This document shows, piece after piece, positions 6,939 to 16,358 of a stretch of 64,000 nt of DNA. The DNA comes from Anaerolineales bacterium (GTDB lineage Bacteria; Chloroflexota; Anaerolineae; Anaerolineales; UBA11579): the NCBI GenBank assembly GCA_016932165.1, contig JAFGDK010000080.1, positions 1-64,000 on the forward strand, given 5' to 3'. The first letter of the stretch is position 1, and each line of letters starts with the position of its first letter. The translations under genes were made by a program, and so were the position numbers. The notes under the pieces were generated by a model, which was given only the letters and a program-made list of their open reading frames with translations, ran no database searches and was not told the origin of the DNA.

Positions 6939-9362
6939 ATGAACTATCGAGTTGAAAATGCTGTAGTGGTCGGCTCAGGTACCATGGGGGCGGCGATTGC
7001 CGCCCATCTGGCCAACGCCGGGATACGCGTCACCCTACTGGATATTGTACCCCGCGAGCTGACCGAGCAAGAAGCCGCCCAGGGACTGACCCTTGAGGAC
7101 AAGGTAGTCCGCAACCGGATCGTTGAATCCGGGCTCCAGGCTGCCCTCAAGTCCCGCCCGGCCAGTTTTTTCTCCCCTGAAGTTGCCAAGATGGTTACCG
7201 TCGGCAACCTGGAGGATGATCTGGACGTTATCAAACAGGCCGATTGGGTCATCGAGGCGATCATCGAGAATTTGAAGATCAAACGGCAGTTGTTTACCCG
7301 CATCGAAGAAGTCCGCCCAGAGCACACGATCATCAGCACCAATACCTCCGGCATTCCCATCCACTCCATTTGTGAGGGTATGTCTGAGGGTTTCCGCCAG
7401 CATTTCCTGGGGACGCACTTCTTCAACCCGCCCCGTTACCTCAAGCTGCTGGAGCTGATCCCCGGGCCGGATACGCTGCCTGAGGTGATCGACTTTATCG
7501 CCAAATTGTGCGAAGTTCGTCTTGGCAAGGGCGTTGTCATGTGCAAGGATACCCCCAACTTCATCGGCAACCGGGTCTTCTCGGTGGCTGGAGGTTTTGC
7601 CCTGAAATACGTGCTGGAGAACGATTACACCATCTCAGAGGTGGACGCCATAACAGGCCCGGTGATGGGCCGCCCCAAAACGGCCACTTTCCGCCTGCTT
7701 GATCTGGTTGGGTTGGATGTGGCTCATTTTGTTGGCGAGAATCTCGCCCCCCTGATCGAACACGACCAGGTGGCACAGGAGGTGCTCAAAGCCGAGAAGC
7801 CTGCTGCACTTTCCAAGGCGATGCTGGAGAAGAAATGGCTGGGCAACAAGACCAAGGTGGGCTATTACAAGGTGGTGATGGTCGATGGGAATCGTGAGTT
7901 CTGGACCTTGAACCTCAAAACGCTGGAGCATGAGCCGCCTGGAGACAAGGTGAGATTCGATTCGATTGGCAAAGTGAGGGGGATTGAAAAGCCCGGAGCT
8001 CGGATTAAGGCTTTGCTGGAAGAGGATGACAAAGCAGCTGACCTGGCCCGCGCCCTCACCTACCAGATGCTGGCTTACTGCAGCCAGGTGATCCCCGAGA
8101 TTGCCGATCTGCCCTCTTCAATCGATGATGCCCTGCGTTGGGGCTTTATGCATGAGATTGGCCCCTTCGAAATCTGGGATGCGCTGGGTGTCGCCGCTGC
8201 AGTTGAAAAAATGCGCGCTGAAGGATTTGACCCCGCCGCCTGGGTTGATGAAATGATCGCATCGGGCTTTGAGACTTTCTACCAATATCAGGGCGAGCTA
8301 AAAGTGGGGATCTATAACCCTGCAGTGAAGCAATACCAATCGTTTGAAAAACCGCCGGGGATCATCTCTCTGCCGGCGCTGCGGATGAATGAGAAGGTGG
8401 TTTCCAAGAATGACTCCGCCAGCCTGGTCGATCTGGGAGAGGGGATCGTGTGCGTCGAGTTCCATTCCAAGATGAATACCTTCGATACCGACATCGGTGA
8501 AATGATCAACAAGGCTATGGATCTGGCTGAAGATCAGTTCGAGGGGATCGTCATTGGCAACCAGGGAGCGCATTTCAGCGCCGGGGCAAACCTTTTCCTG
8601 ATTGTGATGTATGCCCAGCAAGGACAATGGGATGAACTCAGTGCGGTGATCAAAGGTCTTCAGGATATGAACATGCGCATGCGTTACTCACTGGTGCCTG
8701 TGGTATTGGCTCCCTTTGGGTATACCCTTGGCGGCGGCGCAGAAGTGATGATGCATGCCAGCCGGATCGTGGCTTCAGGCTTCCTGGTCACCGGGCTGGT
8801 TGAAGTCGGAATGGGACTCCTTCCGGCGGGCGGCGGCACCAAGGAAATGGTCCGCCGGGTGGTCAATCCGGTTATGCGCACGGAGAATGCTGACCCGATG
8901 CCTTTCATCCAGCAGCTGTTTATGCAGATCGGCACCGCCAAGGTGGCCACCAGCCCGGTGGAAGCGCGTGAGTTTGGCATGCTCTCAGCATATGACCGGA
9001 TTGTGATGAACGATGATTACCTGCTGATGGAAGCCAAACGAGAAGCCCGGCACATGGCCGATTCAGGTTATGTGCCCCCATACAAAGAATTGATCTACGC
9101 CGCTGGACGGGATGTGTTGTCCTCCCTGACGGTGGGTGTTTGGATGTTTGAGAAGGGTAAATACATCAGCGAATATGATGGTGTGGTTGGCCAGCATGTC
9201 GCTGAGGTGCTGACTGGAGGAAACATCAGCCAACCCCAGTGGGTGGAGGAACAATATTTCCTTGATCTGGAACGAGAGAAGTTCCTCTCCCTGTGCGGAC
9301 AAGAGAAAACCCGAGAGCGCATCTGGCACTTCCTGAATACGGGCAAGCCGCTGCGGAACTAA
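6939..9362 (+). CDS. 3-hydroxyacyl-CoA dehydrogenase / enoyl-CoA hydratase fusion (FadN type)
   Basis: 807 residues. The N-terminal half is the NAD-binding hydroxyacyl-CoA dehydrogenase (VVGSGTMGAAIAAHLANAG at the start, NTSGIPI, THFFNPPRYLKLLEL), with the C-terminal HAD domain after about residue 190. The last 330 residues form a crotonase/enoyl-CoA hydratase domain: HFSAGANL gives the oxyanion site, and GGGAEV and VEVGMGLLPAGGG carry the two acidic positions. The order HAD then hydratase matches Bacillus FadN rather than E. coli FadB. The start is the ATG behind AAAGGAGG at 6927-6934. It performs steps two and three of beta-oxidation. Confidence 0.92.
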   Translation: MNYRVENAVVVGSGTMGAAIAAHLANAGIRVTLLDIVPRELTEQEAAQGLTLEDKVVRNRIVESGLQAALKSRPASFFSPEVAKMVTVGNLEDDLDVIKQADWVIEAIIENLKIKRQLFTRIEEVRPEHTIISTNTSGIPIHSICEGMSEGFRQHFLGTHFFNPPRYLKLLELIPGPDTLPEVIDFIAKLCEVRLGKGVVMCKDTPNFIGNRVFSVAGGFALKYVLENDYTISEVDAITGPVMGRPKTATFRLLDLVGLDVAHFVGENLAPLIEHDQVAQEVLKAEKPAALSKAMLEKKWLGNKTKVGYYKVVMVDGNREFWTLNLKTLEHEPPGDKVRFDSIGKVRGIEKPGARIKALLEEDDKAADLARALTYQMLAYCSQVIPEIADLPSSIDDALRWGFMHEIGPFEIWDALGVAAAVEKMRAEGFDPAAWVDEMIASGFETFYQYQGELKVGIYNPAVKQYQSFEKPPGIISLPALRMNEKVVSKNDSASLVDLGEGIVCVEFHSKMNTFDTDIGEMINKAMDLAEDQFEGIVIGNQGAHFSAGANLFLIVMYAQQGQWDELSAVIKGLQDMNMRMRYSLVPVVLAPFGYTLGGGAEVMMHASRIVASGFLVTGLVEVGMGLLPAGGGTKEMVRRVVNPVMRTENADPMPFIQQLFMQIGTAKVATSPVEAREFGMLSAYDRIVMNDDYLLMEAKREARHMADSGYVPPYKELIYAAGRDVLSSLTVGVWMFEKGKYISEYDGVVGQHVAEVLTGGNISQPQWVEEQYFLDLEREKFLSLCGQEKTRERIWHFLNTGKPLRN

Positions 9363-9372
9363 GGAGAGAAAA

Positions 9373-10578
9373 ATGACAAAATTAGAACGAGACCCACAAT
9401 TTGATCCGGTAATCGTGGCTGCCAAGCGGACCGCGGTGGGCAAGGCCAAGAAAGGCGCTCTGGCAAGTGTCCGCCCAGAGGATCTGGGGGCGATTGTGAT
9501 CAAAGCCTTGATGGAGGAGATTCCCCAGGTCCGCCCAGAACAACTCGACGACGTGCTGATCGGCTGTGCTATGCCAGAAGGCCCTCAGGGACTCAACCTG
9601 GCCCGGCGGGTAGTGATCCGGGCTGGCCTGCCAGTTGAAATCCCTGCGGTCACGATCAACCGGTTTTGTTCATCTGGCATCGAAACCATTGCCCATGCCG
9701 CCCAGGGGATTATGTCAGGGATGATTGGGGTTGCCCTCGCGGGAGGGATTGAATCCATGTCGATGGTGCCGATGACTGGCTTTAAACTCACCCCCAATCC
9801 GACATTGTCAGTGGAATACCCCGAGATGTATATCAATATGGGTCTTACCGCTGAGAATGTGGCTGATGAGTTCAACGTCAGCCGTGAAGACCAGGACGAG
9901 TTTGCGTATCACAGCCAACGCAAAGCCGCACAAGCCCTGGCGGAGGGCAAATTTACTGATCAGATTGTCCCGGTGGAATTTGAAGTTGTATCACCAGGCA
10001 AAGACGGAAAACCTGTGATTGAAAAATTCACCCACCGAGTAGACGAAGGCGTGCGCGCCGATACTACGATCGAAGCGCTTTCCAAACTGCGCCCGGTATT
10101 TAAGGAAGGCGGTACTGTTACTGCCGGGAATTCCTCCCAAACCAACGATGGGGCTGCGATGGTGATGATCATGTCGCTGGCCAAGGCAGCAGAATTGGGG
10201 CTCAAACCGCTTGCCCGGCTGATCAGCTATGCAGTCGGGGGTGTCCGGCCGGATATCATGGGTGTAGGCCCGATCGCTGCTATCCCCAAGGCATTGGCCC
10301 TGGCCGGGATGTCGCTAGATGAGATCGGTTTGATCGAACTCAATGAGGCTTTTGCCTCCCAGTCTGTTGCTGTCATCCGTGAGGTAGGTCTCAATACCGA
10401 GATCACCAATGTGAACGGCGGGGCAATTGCCCTCGGCCACCCCCTGGGATGTACCGGCGCCAAGCTGACCACCCAGTTGCTCTACGAGATGCCGCTGCGG
10501 GATGTCCAATATGGGATGGTCACGATGTGCATCGGCGGCGGGATGGGTGCGGCAGGTATATTTGAAAATCTACAATAA
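9373..10578 (+). CDS. Acetyl-CoA C-acyltransferase (thiolase)
   Basis: 401 residues. Thiolase signatures in order: [17 protein letters not shown] with the acyl-accepting Cys, [22 protein letters not shown] with the catalytic His, and [13 protein letters not shown] near the C-terminus with the second catalytic Cys. It cleaves 3-ketoacyl-CoA to acetyl-CoA and a shortened acyl-CoA. Ten bp behind the FadN-like gene with AAGGAGAG ahead of the start, it completes the beta-oxidation set. The pairing with a FadN-type partner indicates the degradative rather than the biosynthetic thiolase. Confidence 0.93.
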   Translation: MTKLERDPQFDPVIVAAKRTAVGKAKKGALASVRPEDLGAIVIKALMEEIPQVRPEQLDDVLIGCAMPEGPQGLNLARRVVIRAGLPVEIPAVTINRFCSSGIETIAHAAQGIMSGMIGVALAGGIESMSMVPMTGFKLTPNPTLSVEYPEMYINMGLTAENVADEFNVSREDQDEFAYHSQRKAAQALAEGKFTDQIVPVEFEVVSPGKDGKPVIEKFTHRVDEGVRADTTIEALSKLRPVFKEGGTVTAGNSSQTNDGAAMVMIMSLAKAAELGLKPLARLISYAVGGVRPDIMGVGPIAAIPKALALAGMSLDEIGLIELNEAFASQSVAVIREVGLNTEITNVNGGAIALGHPLGCTGAKLTTQLLYEMPLRDVQYGMVTMCIGGGMGAAGIFENLQ

Positions 10579-10591
10579 ATAGGAGAAGATA

Positions 10592-10918
10592 ATGGCGATT
10601 ACAATCGAAGAACTATTTGAGAAACTTCCCGGAGCGTTTTTGCCCGAGAAAGCCGGCGATCTGGATACCGTGATCCAGTTTGTGCTTACCGGTGAGGAAG
10701 CCGGAGACTGGGCGATCGTCATCAAGGAAGGAGCCGTAAAAGTGGAAAAGGGCAAGCGCGAAGACGCCGCCATGGTGCTCAGCGCAGACTCCCAGGACTA
10801 CAAGGATATCGTCACCGGCCGCCTTGCCCCGATGAAGGCATTCATGGAAGGCAAAGTCAAGTTGCAGGGGAACTTGAATATGGCGATGAAATTTGCTGAG
10901 ATGTTCAAATTGAGCTAG
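10592..10918 (+). CDS. SCP2 sterol-carrier domain protein
   Basis: 108 residues, a stand-alone SCP2 domain (blocks WAIVIKEGAVKVEKGKRED, MVLSADSQDY and LAPMKAFMEGKVKLQGNL). Such proteins carry a hydrophobic tunnel that binds acyl chains or lipids. As the last gene of the beta-oxidation operon (13 bp after the thiolase, ribosome site AGGAG) it probably presents acyl-CoA or a related lipid to the enzymes. Transport specificity is inference. A strong terminator follows 90 bp downstream. Confidence 0.88.
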   Translation: MAITIEELFEKLPGAFLPEKAGDLDTVIQFVLTGEEAGDWAIVIKEGAVKVEKGKREDAAMVLSADSQDYKDIVTGRLAPMKAFMEGKVKLQGNLNMAMKFAEMFKLS

Positions 10919-11009
10919 CGGATTTGGATAATAAATACAGCTAGACACAAAATAACGCAGATGACAAAAACCAATCTGTGTAAATCTGGGTAGTTTCTGA
11001 GGTTTAAAA

Positions 11010-11037
11010 CAGGGACCGGATTCCGGTCCCTGCTTTT
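11010..11037 (+). terminator. Terminator of the beta-oxidation operon
   Basis: CAGGGACCGG-att-CCGGTCCCTG, a 10-bp perfect GC-rich stem followed by CTTTTT. It ends the plus-strand operon and separates it from the convergent sufT-sufR pair. Confidence 0.92.
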
Positions 11038-11063
11038 TACTTTCTGCTGGCCACGATCTGGGA

Positions 11064-11423
11064 TTAGAACAATCCCCAATCAGCGCCTGTCCCTTCTTCC
11101 ATATAGGCCATATCCCACAATTCCATTCCCATCTCAATAGTGGTTTCCACCTTGAGGGTTTCTTCCACTTTGCTGCGGGCTGCCTCCAGAATGGCGGGTG
11201 CATACGGGCAAAACGGGGTCGTCATAATCATCTTAACATTGGCGGTACTTTCATCTTCATTTAACTCCACCTCGCGCACCAGGCCAAGTTCAATGATATT
11301 TAACCCAATTTCAGGGTCAATTACCTCTCGCAGACTGGTGTCAACCGGTTCAACCAGTTCAGGGTGGGTGGACTCGATCGTCCATACCGGGGTTCTTCGG
11401 GGATCTTGGGATTTACCTGGCAT
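11064..11423 (-). CDS. MIP18/DUF59 Fe-S assembly factor (SufT-like)
   Basis: 119 residues with the MIP18/DUF59 fold: LREVIDPEIGLNIIELGLV near residue 30 and MTTPFCPYAP with the conserved reactive Cys. SufT proteins help deliver or mature Fe-S clusters. It overlaps the end of sufR by 11 bp on the same strand, so the two form one unit diverging from the suf operon. This location is the main support for the SufT name. Related DUF59 proteins also act in phenylacetate degradation, which nothing here suggests. Confidence 0.82.
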   Translation of the reverse strand: MPGKSQDPRRTPVWTIESTHPELVEPVDTSLREVIDPEIGLNIIELGLVREVELNEDESTANVKMIMTTPFCPYAPAILEAARSKVEETLKVETTIEMGMELWDMAYMEEGTGADWGLF

Positions 11424-12078
11424 TTATTTCTTCCTCCTCTGAGAGTTTAATCTCAGTGATCGGTGGTAGTGGGGTTTGATAAGCGCAGAATTTATCGCCG
11501 CTCAGGACGCAGTGGGTCTTTTCTACATGTGTAGAGAGTACTTTTTCAATGATCGCCTGGTCCACCATGCAAATCTCAGGATGCTCTTGGCCCACATGCT
11601 TGTACGGGCAGCTAACCCCTTTGATCTCGTAGCCTTTTTCATTGGGGGTGATCTCGATGGTGAATCCTTCACTCTCGAGCAATTTGGTAATCAAATTCAG
11701 GCGCTCTTCAAAATCCAGCCGGCTGAGGTTGACCTGGGCGGTGTGGTCATGCACCATGTCAGCGGCGATCTCCCGAAAGAGTTTTGCGACTGTTTTTTCT
11801 GGCAAGACACCCTTTAATTGCTCCAGCAGCCGGATCGAGAGAGTCAGATAGCGGGTGGGGAATTCTTCCATCCCTGATTGGGTGAGGAAATATTCCCGCT
11901 TGGGCCGCCCTACACGGCCTTTGATCTCCTCAGAGGTGATCTGGCCGAGGGTTTCCAACTTGGAAATGTGGTGCCGAACAGAAATCGGGTGGATGCCGAC
12001 TTCCTCCGCCAGATCGTTGATCGTGGCTCGATGTTTCACCAGCAAAATATTGAGAATTTGTTCTCTTGTGTTGTTCAT
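11413..12078 (-). CDS. SufR-type Fe-S-sensing transcriptional repressor
   Basis: 221 residues. The N-terminal winged helix-turn-helix (about 5-70) is of the DeoR/ArsR kind (HRATINDLAEEVGIHPISVR, then RVGRPKREYFLT). The C-terminal half has Cys157, Cys170, Cys190 and Cys198 in the pattern used by SufR to hold a 4Fe-4S cluster (SCPYKH, EICMVD, THCVLSG, KFCAY). It is divergent from sufC, with a promoter and an inverted repeat between them, so it most likely represses suf when clusters are plentiful. Its stop overlaps sufT. Confidence 0.88.
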   Translation of the reverse strand: MNNTREQILNILLVKHRATINDLAEEVGIHPISVRHHISKLETLGQITSEEIKGRVGRPKREYFLTQSGMEEFPTRYLTLSIRLLEQLKGVLPEKTVAKLFREIAADMVHDHTAQVNLSRLDFEERLNLITKLLESEGFTIEITPNEKGYEIKGVSCPYKHVGQEHPEICMVDQAIIEKVLSTHVEKTHCVLSGDKFCAYQTPLPPITEIKLSEEEEINAR

Positions 12079-12222
12079 ATCAGGATTAGAACCATCTGCA
12101 ACCAGGCTGTTTACCCTTTGTGAAGTAAGGATATTACTCTATTCAGGCTCAATAATGTAACCAATCTGCGTCCGCCGCGGGACAAGCAATTGTCTGGCAG
12201 TATACCATTTGGCATAATATGT

Positions 12223-12256
12223 GTCAATAATTAAGAATATTATCATAAATATTGAC
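12223..12256. promoter_or_regulatory. Candidate SufR operator (inverted repeat)
   Basis: GTCAATA (12223-12229) and TATTGAC (12250-12256) form 7-bp inverted arms separated by 20 bp. The right arm overlaps the -35 box of the sufC promoter, a position suited to repression by the adjacent SufR-type protein. No experimentally known consensus is implied. Confidence 0.5.
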
Positions 12257-12280
12257 GATATGCCTGTGTTTTGCTATAAT
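12252..12280 (+). promoter_or_regulatory. suf operon promoter
   Basis: TTGACG (12252-12257), a 17-bp spacer and a perfect TATAAT (12275-12280) give a strong sigma-70-type promoter 91 bp ahead of the sufC start codon. Confidence 0.85.
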
Positions 12281-12370
12281 TCGGTCTGTTTGATAATAAC
12301 AAGGAAAAGTTATCAAGTATAATCTACCAGTTTGTTAGAAAACCCTGGAACAGTAAGGAGAACGATCTCA

Positions 12371-13141
12371 ATGGCTAAATTGGAAATCAAAAATCTGCAT
12401 GTCAGTGTAGAGAATACTGAAATATTAAAAGGTGTGGACCTAACCGTTTATCAGGGCGAGGTCCACGCTATTATGGGTCCCAATGGCAGCGGCAAATCAA
12501 CCCTGGCGTATGCGCTTTCTGGGCATCCTCACTATGAGGTCACCGAAGGCGAAGTGATCCTGGCTGGGGAAGACCTACTCGAAATGGACGCAGCCGAACG
12601 CTCCCAGCTGGGGTTGTTCCTGGCCTTCCAGTACCCGGTAGCAATCCCCGGCGTCACCCTGGCGAATTTCCTGCGCACGGCGATCAATTCACGCCGTAAG
12701 GCAGATAATCCGGATGATAAGGGTATCCCGATCCCGGAGTTTAGAAAATTACTTAAAGAGAAGCTCGATTTGCTCAAGATGGATCACAGCTTTGCCGGCC
12801 GGTATCTAAATGATGGTTTCTCCGGTGGTGAGAAAAAGCGCGCCGAGATCTTGCAGATGGCCACTTTGCAGCCCCGATTTGCCGTCCTCGACGAGACTGA
12901 CTCAGGCTTGGATATTGATGCCTTACGCACCGTTTCGGAAGGCGTGAACGCCTTGCGCGGGCCCGGACTTGGGGTCGTGGTGATCACTCACTACCAGCGC
13001 ATTTTGGATTACATTAAACCTGATTTTGTGCATATTATGTTTGAAGGCAAGATTGTAGAATCAGGCGGCCCCGAGATGGCGCTGCTCCTTGAAGAACAGG
13101 GCTATGACTGGATCCGTGAAAAGTACGGCGTAAAAGCTTAA
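12371..13141 (+). CDS. Fe-S assembly ATPase SufC
   Basis: 256-residue ABC-type ATPase without membrane domain. Walker [10 protein letters not shown] is near residue 37. A SufC-type signature [15 protein letters not shown] is followed by Walker B ([14 protein letters not shown]), with the Glu-Thr-Asp form of the D-loop typical for SufC, and an H-loop ([11 protein letters not shown]). It works with SufB and SufD as the SufBC2D scaffold. The ATG at 12371 follows AAGGAG and is preferred over an earlier in-frame TTG. First gene of the operon. Confidence 0.96.
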   Translation: MAKLEIKNLHVSVENTEILKGVDLTVYQGEVHAIMGPNGSGKSTLAYALSGHPHYEVTEGEVILAGEDLLEMDAAERSQLGLFLAFQYPVAIPGVTLANFLRTAINSRRKADNPDDKGIPIPEFRKLLKEKLDLLKMDHSFAGRYLNDGFSGGEKKRAEILQMATLQPRFAVLDETDSGLDIDALRTVSEGVNALRGPGLGVVVITHYQRILDYIKPDFVHIMFEGKIVESGGPEMALLLEEQGYDWIREKYGVKA

Positions 13142-13172
13142 ATGTTTAGAAATATACCTTTTGGAGGTAACT

Positions 13173-14579
13173 ATGTCTTCAGATGTTGAACTCCTTGATG
13201 GGTTAGATGAATACCGCTGGGACTTTCAAGACCCAGATACCTATGTTTTTAGAACGAAGAAAGGACTGAGTGAAGAGGTTGTCCGCCAGATATCTGGCCG
13301 TAAGGGAGAACCTGAGTGGATGCTTGAATTCAGATTGAAAGCTCTCAAACATTTTGAGGCGCGTCCCATGCCCACATGGGGACCAGATCTCTCTGAGTTG
13401 AATATGGATGAGATCTATTTCTATACCAAACCAGTGGAAGCCGAGGGCCGTTCCTGGGATGATGTCCCCGATACGATCAAGGAAACTTTTAATAAACTCG
13501 GTATCCCTGAAGCGGAACAGAAGTTCCTTGCCGGTGTTGGCGCGCAGTATGAATCCGAGATGGTCTACCACAGCATCCAGGAGCACCTTGAGGAACAGGG
13601 TGTCATCTTCAAGAGCATTGAGGATGGTTTGCGCGAGCATCCGGAGATGTTCCGGGAATATTTCGGCACGATCATTCCAATCGAAGATAACAAATTTGCG
13701 GCGTTGAACAGTGCTGTCTGGTCGGGTGGGTCATTTGTCTACGTGCCGCCCGGGGTAAAGGTAGATATGCCCATGCAGGCTTACTTCCGCATGAACACTG
13801 CCGATCAGGGGCAATTCGAGCGCACGCTGATCATCATAGACGAGGGCGCTGAAGCACACTATGTGGAGGGCTGTACCGCCCCTATCTACACCACCGACTC
13901 TTTCCACAGCGGTGTGATTGAGATCGTGGTTAAGAAGGGGGGGCGGTTCCGTTACACCACCATCCAGAACTGGTCTAACAATATGTACAACCTGGTCACC
14001 CAGCGGTCTATTGTGCATGAGAACGCCACGATGGAGTGGGTGGATGCTAACCTGGGCTCAAAGATCACCATGAAGTACCCCTCCTGTTACCTGGTGGGTG
14101 AAGGCGCCCATGGCGAGATTCTCTCGCTGGCTTTTGCCTCTGCCGGGCAAATTCAGGATACCGGTGGAAAGGTGATTCATCTTGCGCCGCATACCAGCAG
14201 CAAGATCACCTCAAAATCGATCTCCAAGAGTGATGGCCAGGCTTCCTATCGAGGCCTGTTGAAGGTGCATGCTAAAGCTGAGGATTCTAAATCGAATGTG
14301 GTCTGTGATGCGCTGCTTCTAGATGACCGTTCCCGCTCTGATACTTACCCTTACATCGAGATCGATGCCCAGGATGTCAACATAGGGCATGAGGCTTCTG
14401 TTTCTAAGGTTGGTGAGGAGCAGCTCTTCTATCTGATGAGCCGCGGGTTGAGTGAGGAGGAAGCTGCCTCAATGGTGGTATCCGGCTTCATTGAGCCCTT
14501 GGTGAAAGAACTGCCGATGGAATATGCGATTGAGATGAACCGCCTGATCCAACTCCAGATGGAAGGATCGATTGGCTAA
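13173..14579 (+). CDS. Fe-S cluster scaffold protein SufB
   Basis: 468 residues. SufB-specific blocks are clear: [40 protein letters not shown] with the conserved Cys, [12 protein letters not shown], and near the end [21 protein letters not shown] and [15 protein letters not shown]. It is the scaffold on which clusters are built by SufBCD. The start at 13173 is chosen because GGAGG at 13162-13166 overlaps an upstream TTG. Its 3' end lies 10 bp before the start of sufD. Confidence 0.96.
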   Translation: MSSDVELLDGLDEYRWDFQDPDTYVFRTKKGLSEEVVRQISGRKGEPEWMLEFRLKALKHFEARPMPTWGPDLSELNMDEIYFYTKPVEAEGRSWDDVPDTIKETFNKLGIPEAEQKFLAGVGAQYESEMVYHSIQEHLEEQGVIFKSIEDGLREHPEMFREYFGTIIPIEDNKFAALNSAVWSGGSFVYVPPGVKVDMPMQAYFRMNTADQGQFERTLIIIDEGAEAHYVEGCTAPIYTTDSFHSGVIEIVVKKGGRFRYTTIQNWSNNMYNLVTQRSIVHENATMEWVDANLGSKITMKYPSCYLVGEGAHGEILSLAFASAGQIQDTGGKVIHLAPHTSSKITSKSISKSDGQASYRGLLKVHAKAEDSKSNVVCDALLLDDRSRSDTYPYIEIDAQDVNIGHEASVSKVGEEQLFYLMSRGLSEEEAASMVVSGFIEPLVKELPMEYAIEMNRLIQLQMEGSIG

Positions 14580-14589
14580 GGGATTGAAG

Positions 14590-15933
14590 ATGACAGATAA
14601 AAAACGAGTTGTAACCACCAGCGCCCGTCGGACTGCCCGGAAAACCTCGGCAGAATTTAATTTCAGCGCAGAGATGCTCCCGGTAATCGAAACTGGTTCT
14701 GAAACGATTTCCAGCTACCGCCAGACTGCCTGGGAGGCTTTCCAGCGGTTGGAAATGCCGAAGACAACAGAGGAAGCCTGGCGCCGCACCGATATCCGCG
14801 GCTTGCGGGCAGATTCGTTTGCGATAGCAAAAGCTGATCCTACGGATGCGTCTGTACCTGCTGAACTGCTTAAACCTCTGGTTGGGGAGGGACACGGCGG
14901 GCAGATTACCATGCAGGCCGGTAAAACTGAGATCTATCTTGACCCAGACCTGGCTGCCAAAGGCGTGGTTTTCACTAACTTGAGGACCGCCCTCAGCCAG
15001 CATCCAGAGGTGGTGGAGAAGATCCTCGGTCAGATCGTGGCGGTGGATGAAGACATATTCTCCGCTCTGACGGCAGCTTTTGCCGAGGACGGCGTGCTCC
15101 TTTATGTGCCGCGCGGCGTGCAGATTGAAGACCCGCTGCACAGCGTGCTCTGGGGGCCTGGCGCTTCCCGGGCGTACTTCTCTCATCTGCTTGTTTATCT
15201 GGATGAGCAGTCTTCTGCCACTTATGTACATGAATACGCCTCACCTGATGAGAGCGATCAGTCTCTGCATACCGGTATTGTTGAGATCTTTGTTGGCAAG
15301 GCTGCCCGTCTTCAGTTCGTCGAGTTCCAGTCCTGGGGCCGGCATGTGTGGAATTTCACCCACGAGCGCGCCAAAGTTGAACGTGATGCCAATCTGGATT
15401 GGATCTTCGGGGCGATTGGCACCCACCTGACCAAGAACTTCAGTGAGATTGACCTGGTTGGGGAAGGTTCGACCGGCCGCATGTCTGGTTTCTACTTTAC
15501 CGATGGGATCCAGCACCTCGACCACGATACCCAGCAGAACCATCATGCGCCGCATACCACCAGCGATTTGCTCTTCAAGGGCGCTCTCAAGGATCACAGC
15601 CGTTCGGTCTGGCAGGGGATGATTTATGTCGCCCCAGGCGCCCAGAAGACGGATGGCTACCAGTCCAATCCCAACCTGATCCTGGATAAAACCGCCCGGG
15701 CGGACTCTATCCCCGGGTTGGAGATCATGGCCGATGATGTCCGCTGCACCCACGGCGCGACCGCCGGTAAGATTGACCCCACTGAGGTCTTCTATCTTAA
15801 CAGCCGTGGCATACCCACCGAAGACGCTGAACGCCTGATTGTGGAAGGTTTTTTTGATCCGGTTATGCAGCGGATCCCATTTGAGGGTGTCCGCCAGAGG
15901 CTGCAGCAGGCAATTATTGACAAGCTTGCCTGA
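14590..15933 (+). CDS. Fe-S cluster assembly protein SufD
   Basis: 447 residues, homologous to SufB over its C-terminal half: VLLYVPRGVQIEDPLHSVLW, FVEFQSWGRHVWNFTHERA, HHAPHTTSDLLFKGALKD and CTHGATAGKIDPTEVFYLNSR, whose His is the SufD residue implicated in cluster assembly. N-terminal helical region as usual. The ATG at 14590 is favoured (AAGGG eight bases upstream). An alternative TTG at 14572 would overlap the end of sufB. Confidence 0.95.
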   Translation: MTDKKRVVTTSARRTARKTSAEFNFSAEMLPVIETGSETISSYRQTAWEAFQRLEMPKTTEEAWRRTDIRGLRADSFAIAKADPTDASVPAELLKPLVGEGHGGQITMQAGKTEIYLDPDLAAKGVVFTNLRTALSQHPEVVEKILGQIVAVDEDIFSALTAAFAEDGVLLYVPRGVQIEDPLHSVLWGPGASRAYFSHLLVYLDEQSSATYVHEYASPDESDQSLHTGIVEIFVGKAARLQFVEFQSWGRHVWNFTHERAKVERDANLDWIFGAIGTHLTKNFSEIDLVGEGSTGRMSGFYFTDGIQHLDHDTQQNHHAPHTTSDLLFKGALKDHSRSVWQGMIYVAPGAQKTDGYQSNPNLILDKTARADSIPGLEIMADDVRCTHGATAGKIDPTEVFYLNSRGIPTEDAERLIVEGFFDPVMQRIPFEGVRQRLQQAIIDKLA

Positions 15934-16061
15934 GTTTCTATACAATACTATAGTGAGGGCAAGAGGTCTGTGCATGAGGATTCTCGTGGATAGGTTTTAG
16001 TCCTGGATTAATGAATATCAGCATCAGCCAGAGGGTTGGGTGCAGACAACAGGAGACAGAA

Positions 16062-16349
16062 TTGACAGAAATCAGCTTTACATCCAAACCTGAAAATCAA
16101 CATGAGTTTCAGGTCGGTGATCTTGTGGAAGTGAACTGTGATCACGAAAATGAAAACAAAGACCGCGTGCGCGGCTGGTTGACTGGCGTGGTCGTGCAGG
16201 TGGACCCCAAGATCGTTGCCGTCCAGTTTGACGAAAATGTTTATCTTACCGACGGCTGGATGGTGCCTGACCATGTCTTATGGTTTCCGCACAATTCGCC
16301 GAATATCCGCTTTGCCCGAAAAAAGAAGCGCCGCCAGCGTTCCTCATAG
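16062..16349 (+). CDS. Small suf-operon protein, unknown function
   Basis: 95 residues if started at the TTG at 16062, which has AGGAGA 6-9 bases upstream. An ATG at 16011 in the same frame has no ribosome site. After about 20 residues it forms a compact beta-rich domain (FQVGDLVEVNCDHEN, VRGWLTGVVVQVDPKIVAVQ, LTDGWMVPDHVLWF) that looks like a small SH3/Tudor-like barrel, followed by a very basic tail (RKKKRRQRSS). I do not recognise the family. The position between sufD and sufS implies a role in or around cluster assembly, or nucleic-acid binding by the basic tail. Confidence 0.7.
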   Translation: MTEISFTSKPENQHEFQVGDLVEVNCDHENENKDRVRGWLTGVVVQVDPKIVAVQFDENVYLTDGWMVPDHVLWFPHNSPNIRFARKKKRRQRSS

Positions 16350-16358
16350 GAAATAACC

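Noticed and set aside
14488-15975. Long minus-strand frames opposite sufD
   Set aside because: Antisense shadows of sufD, which has clear family motifs.
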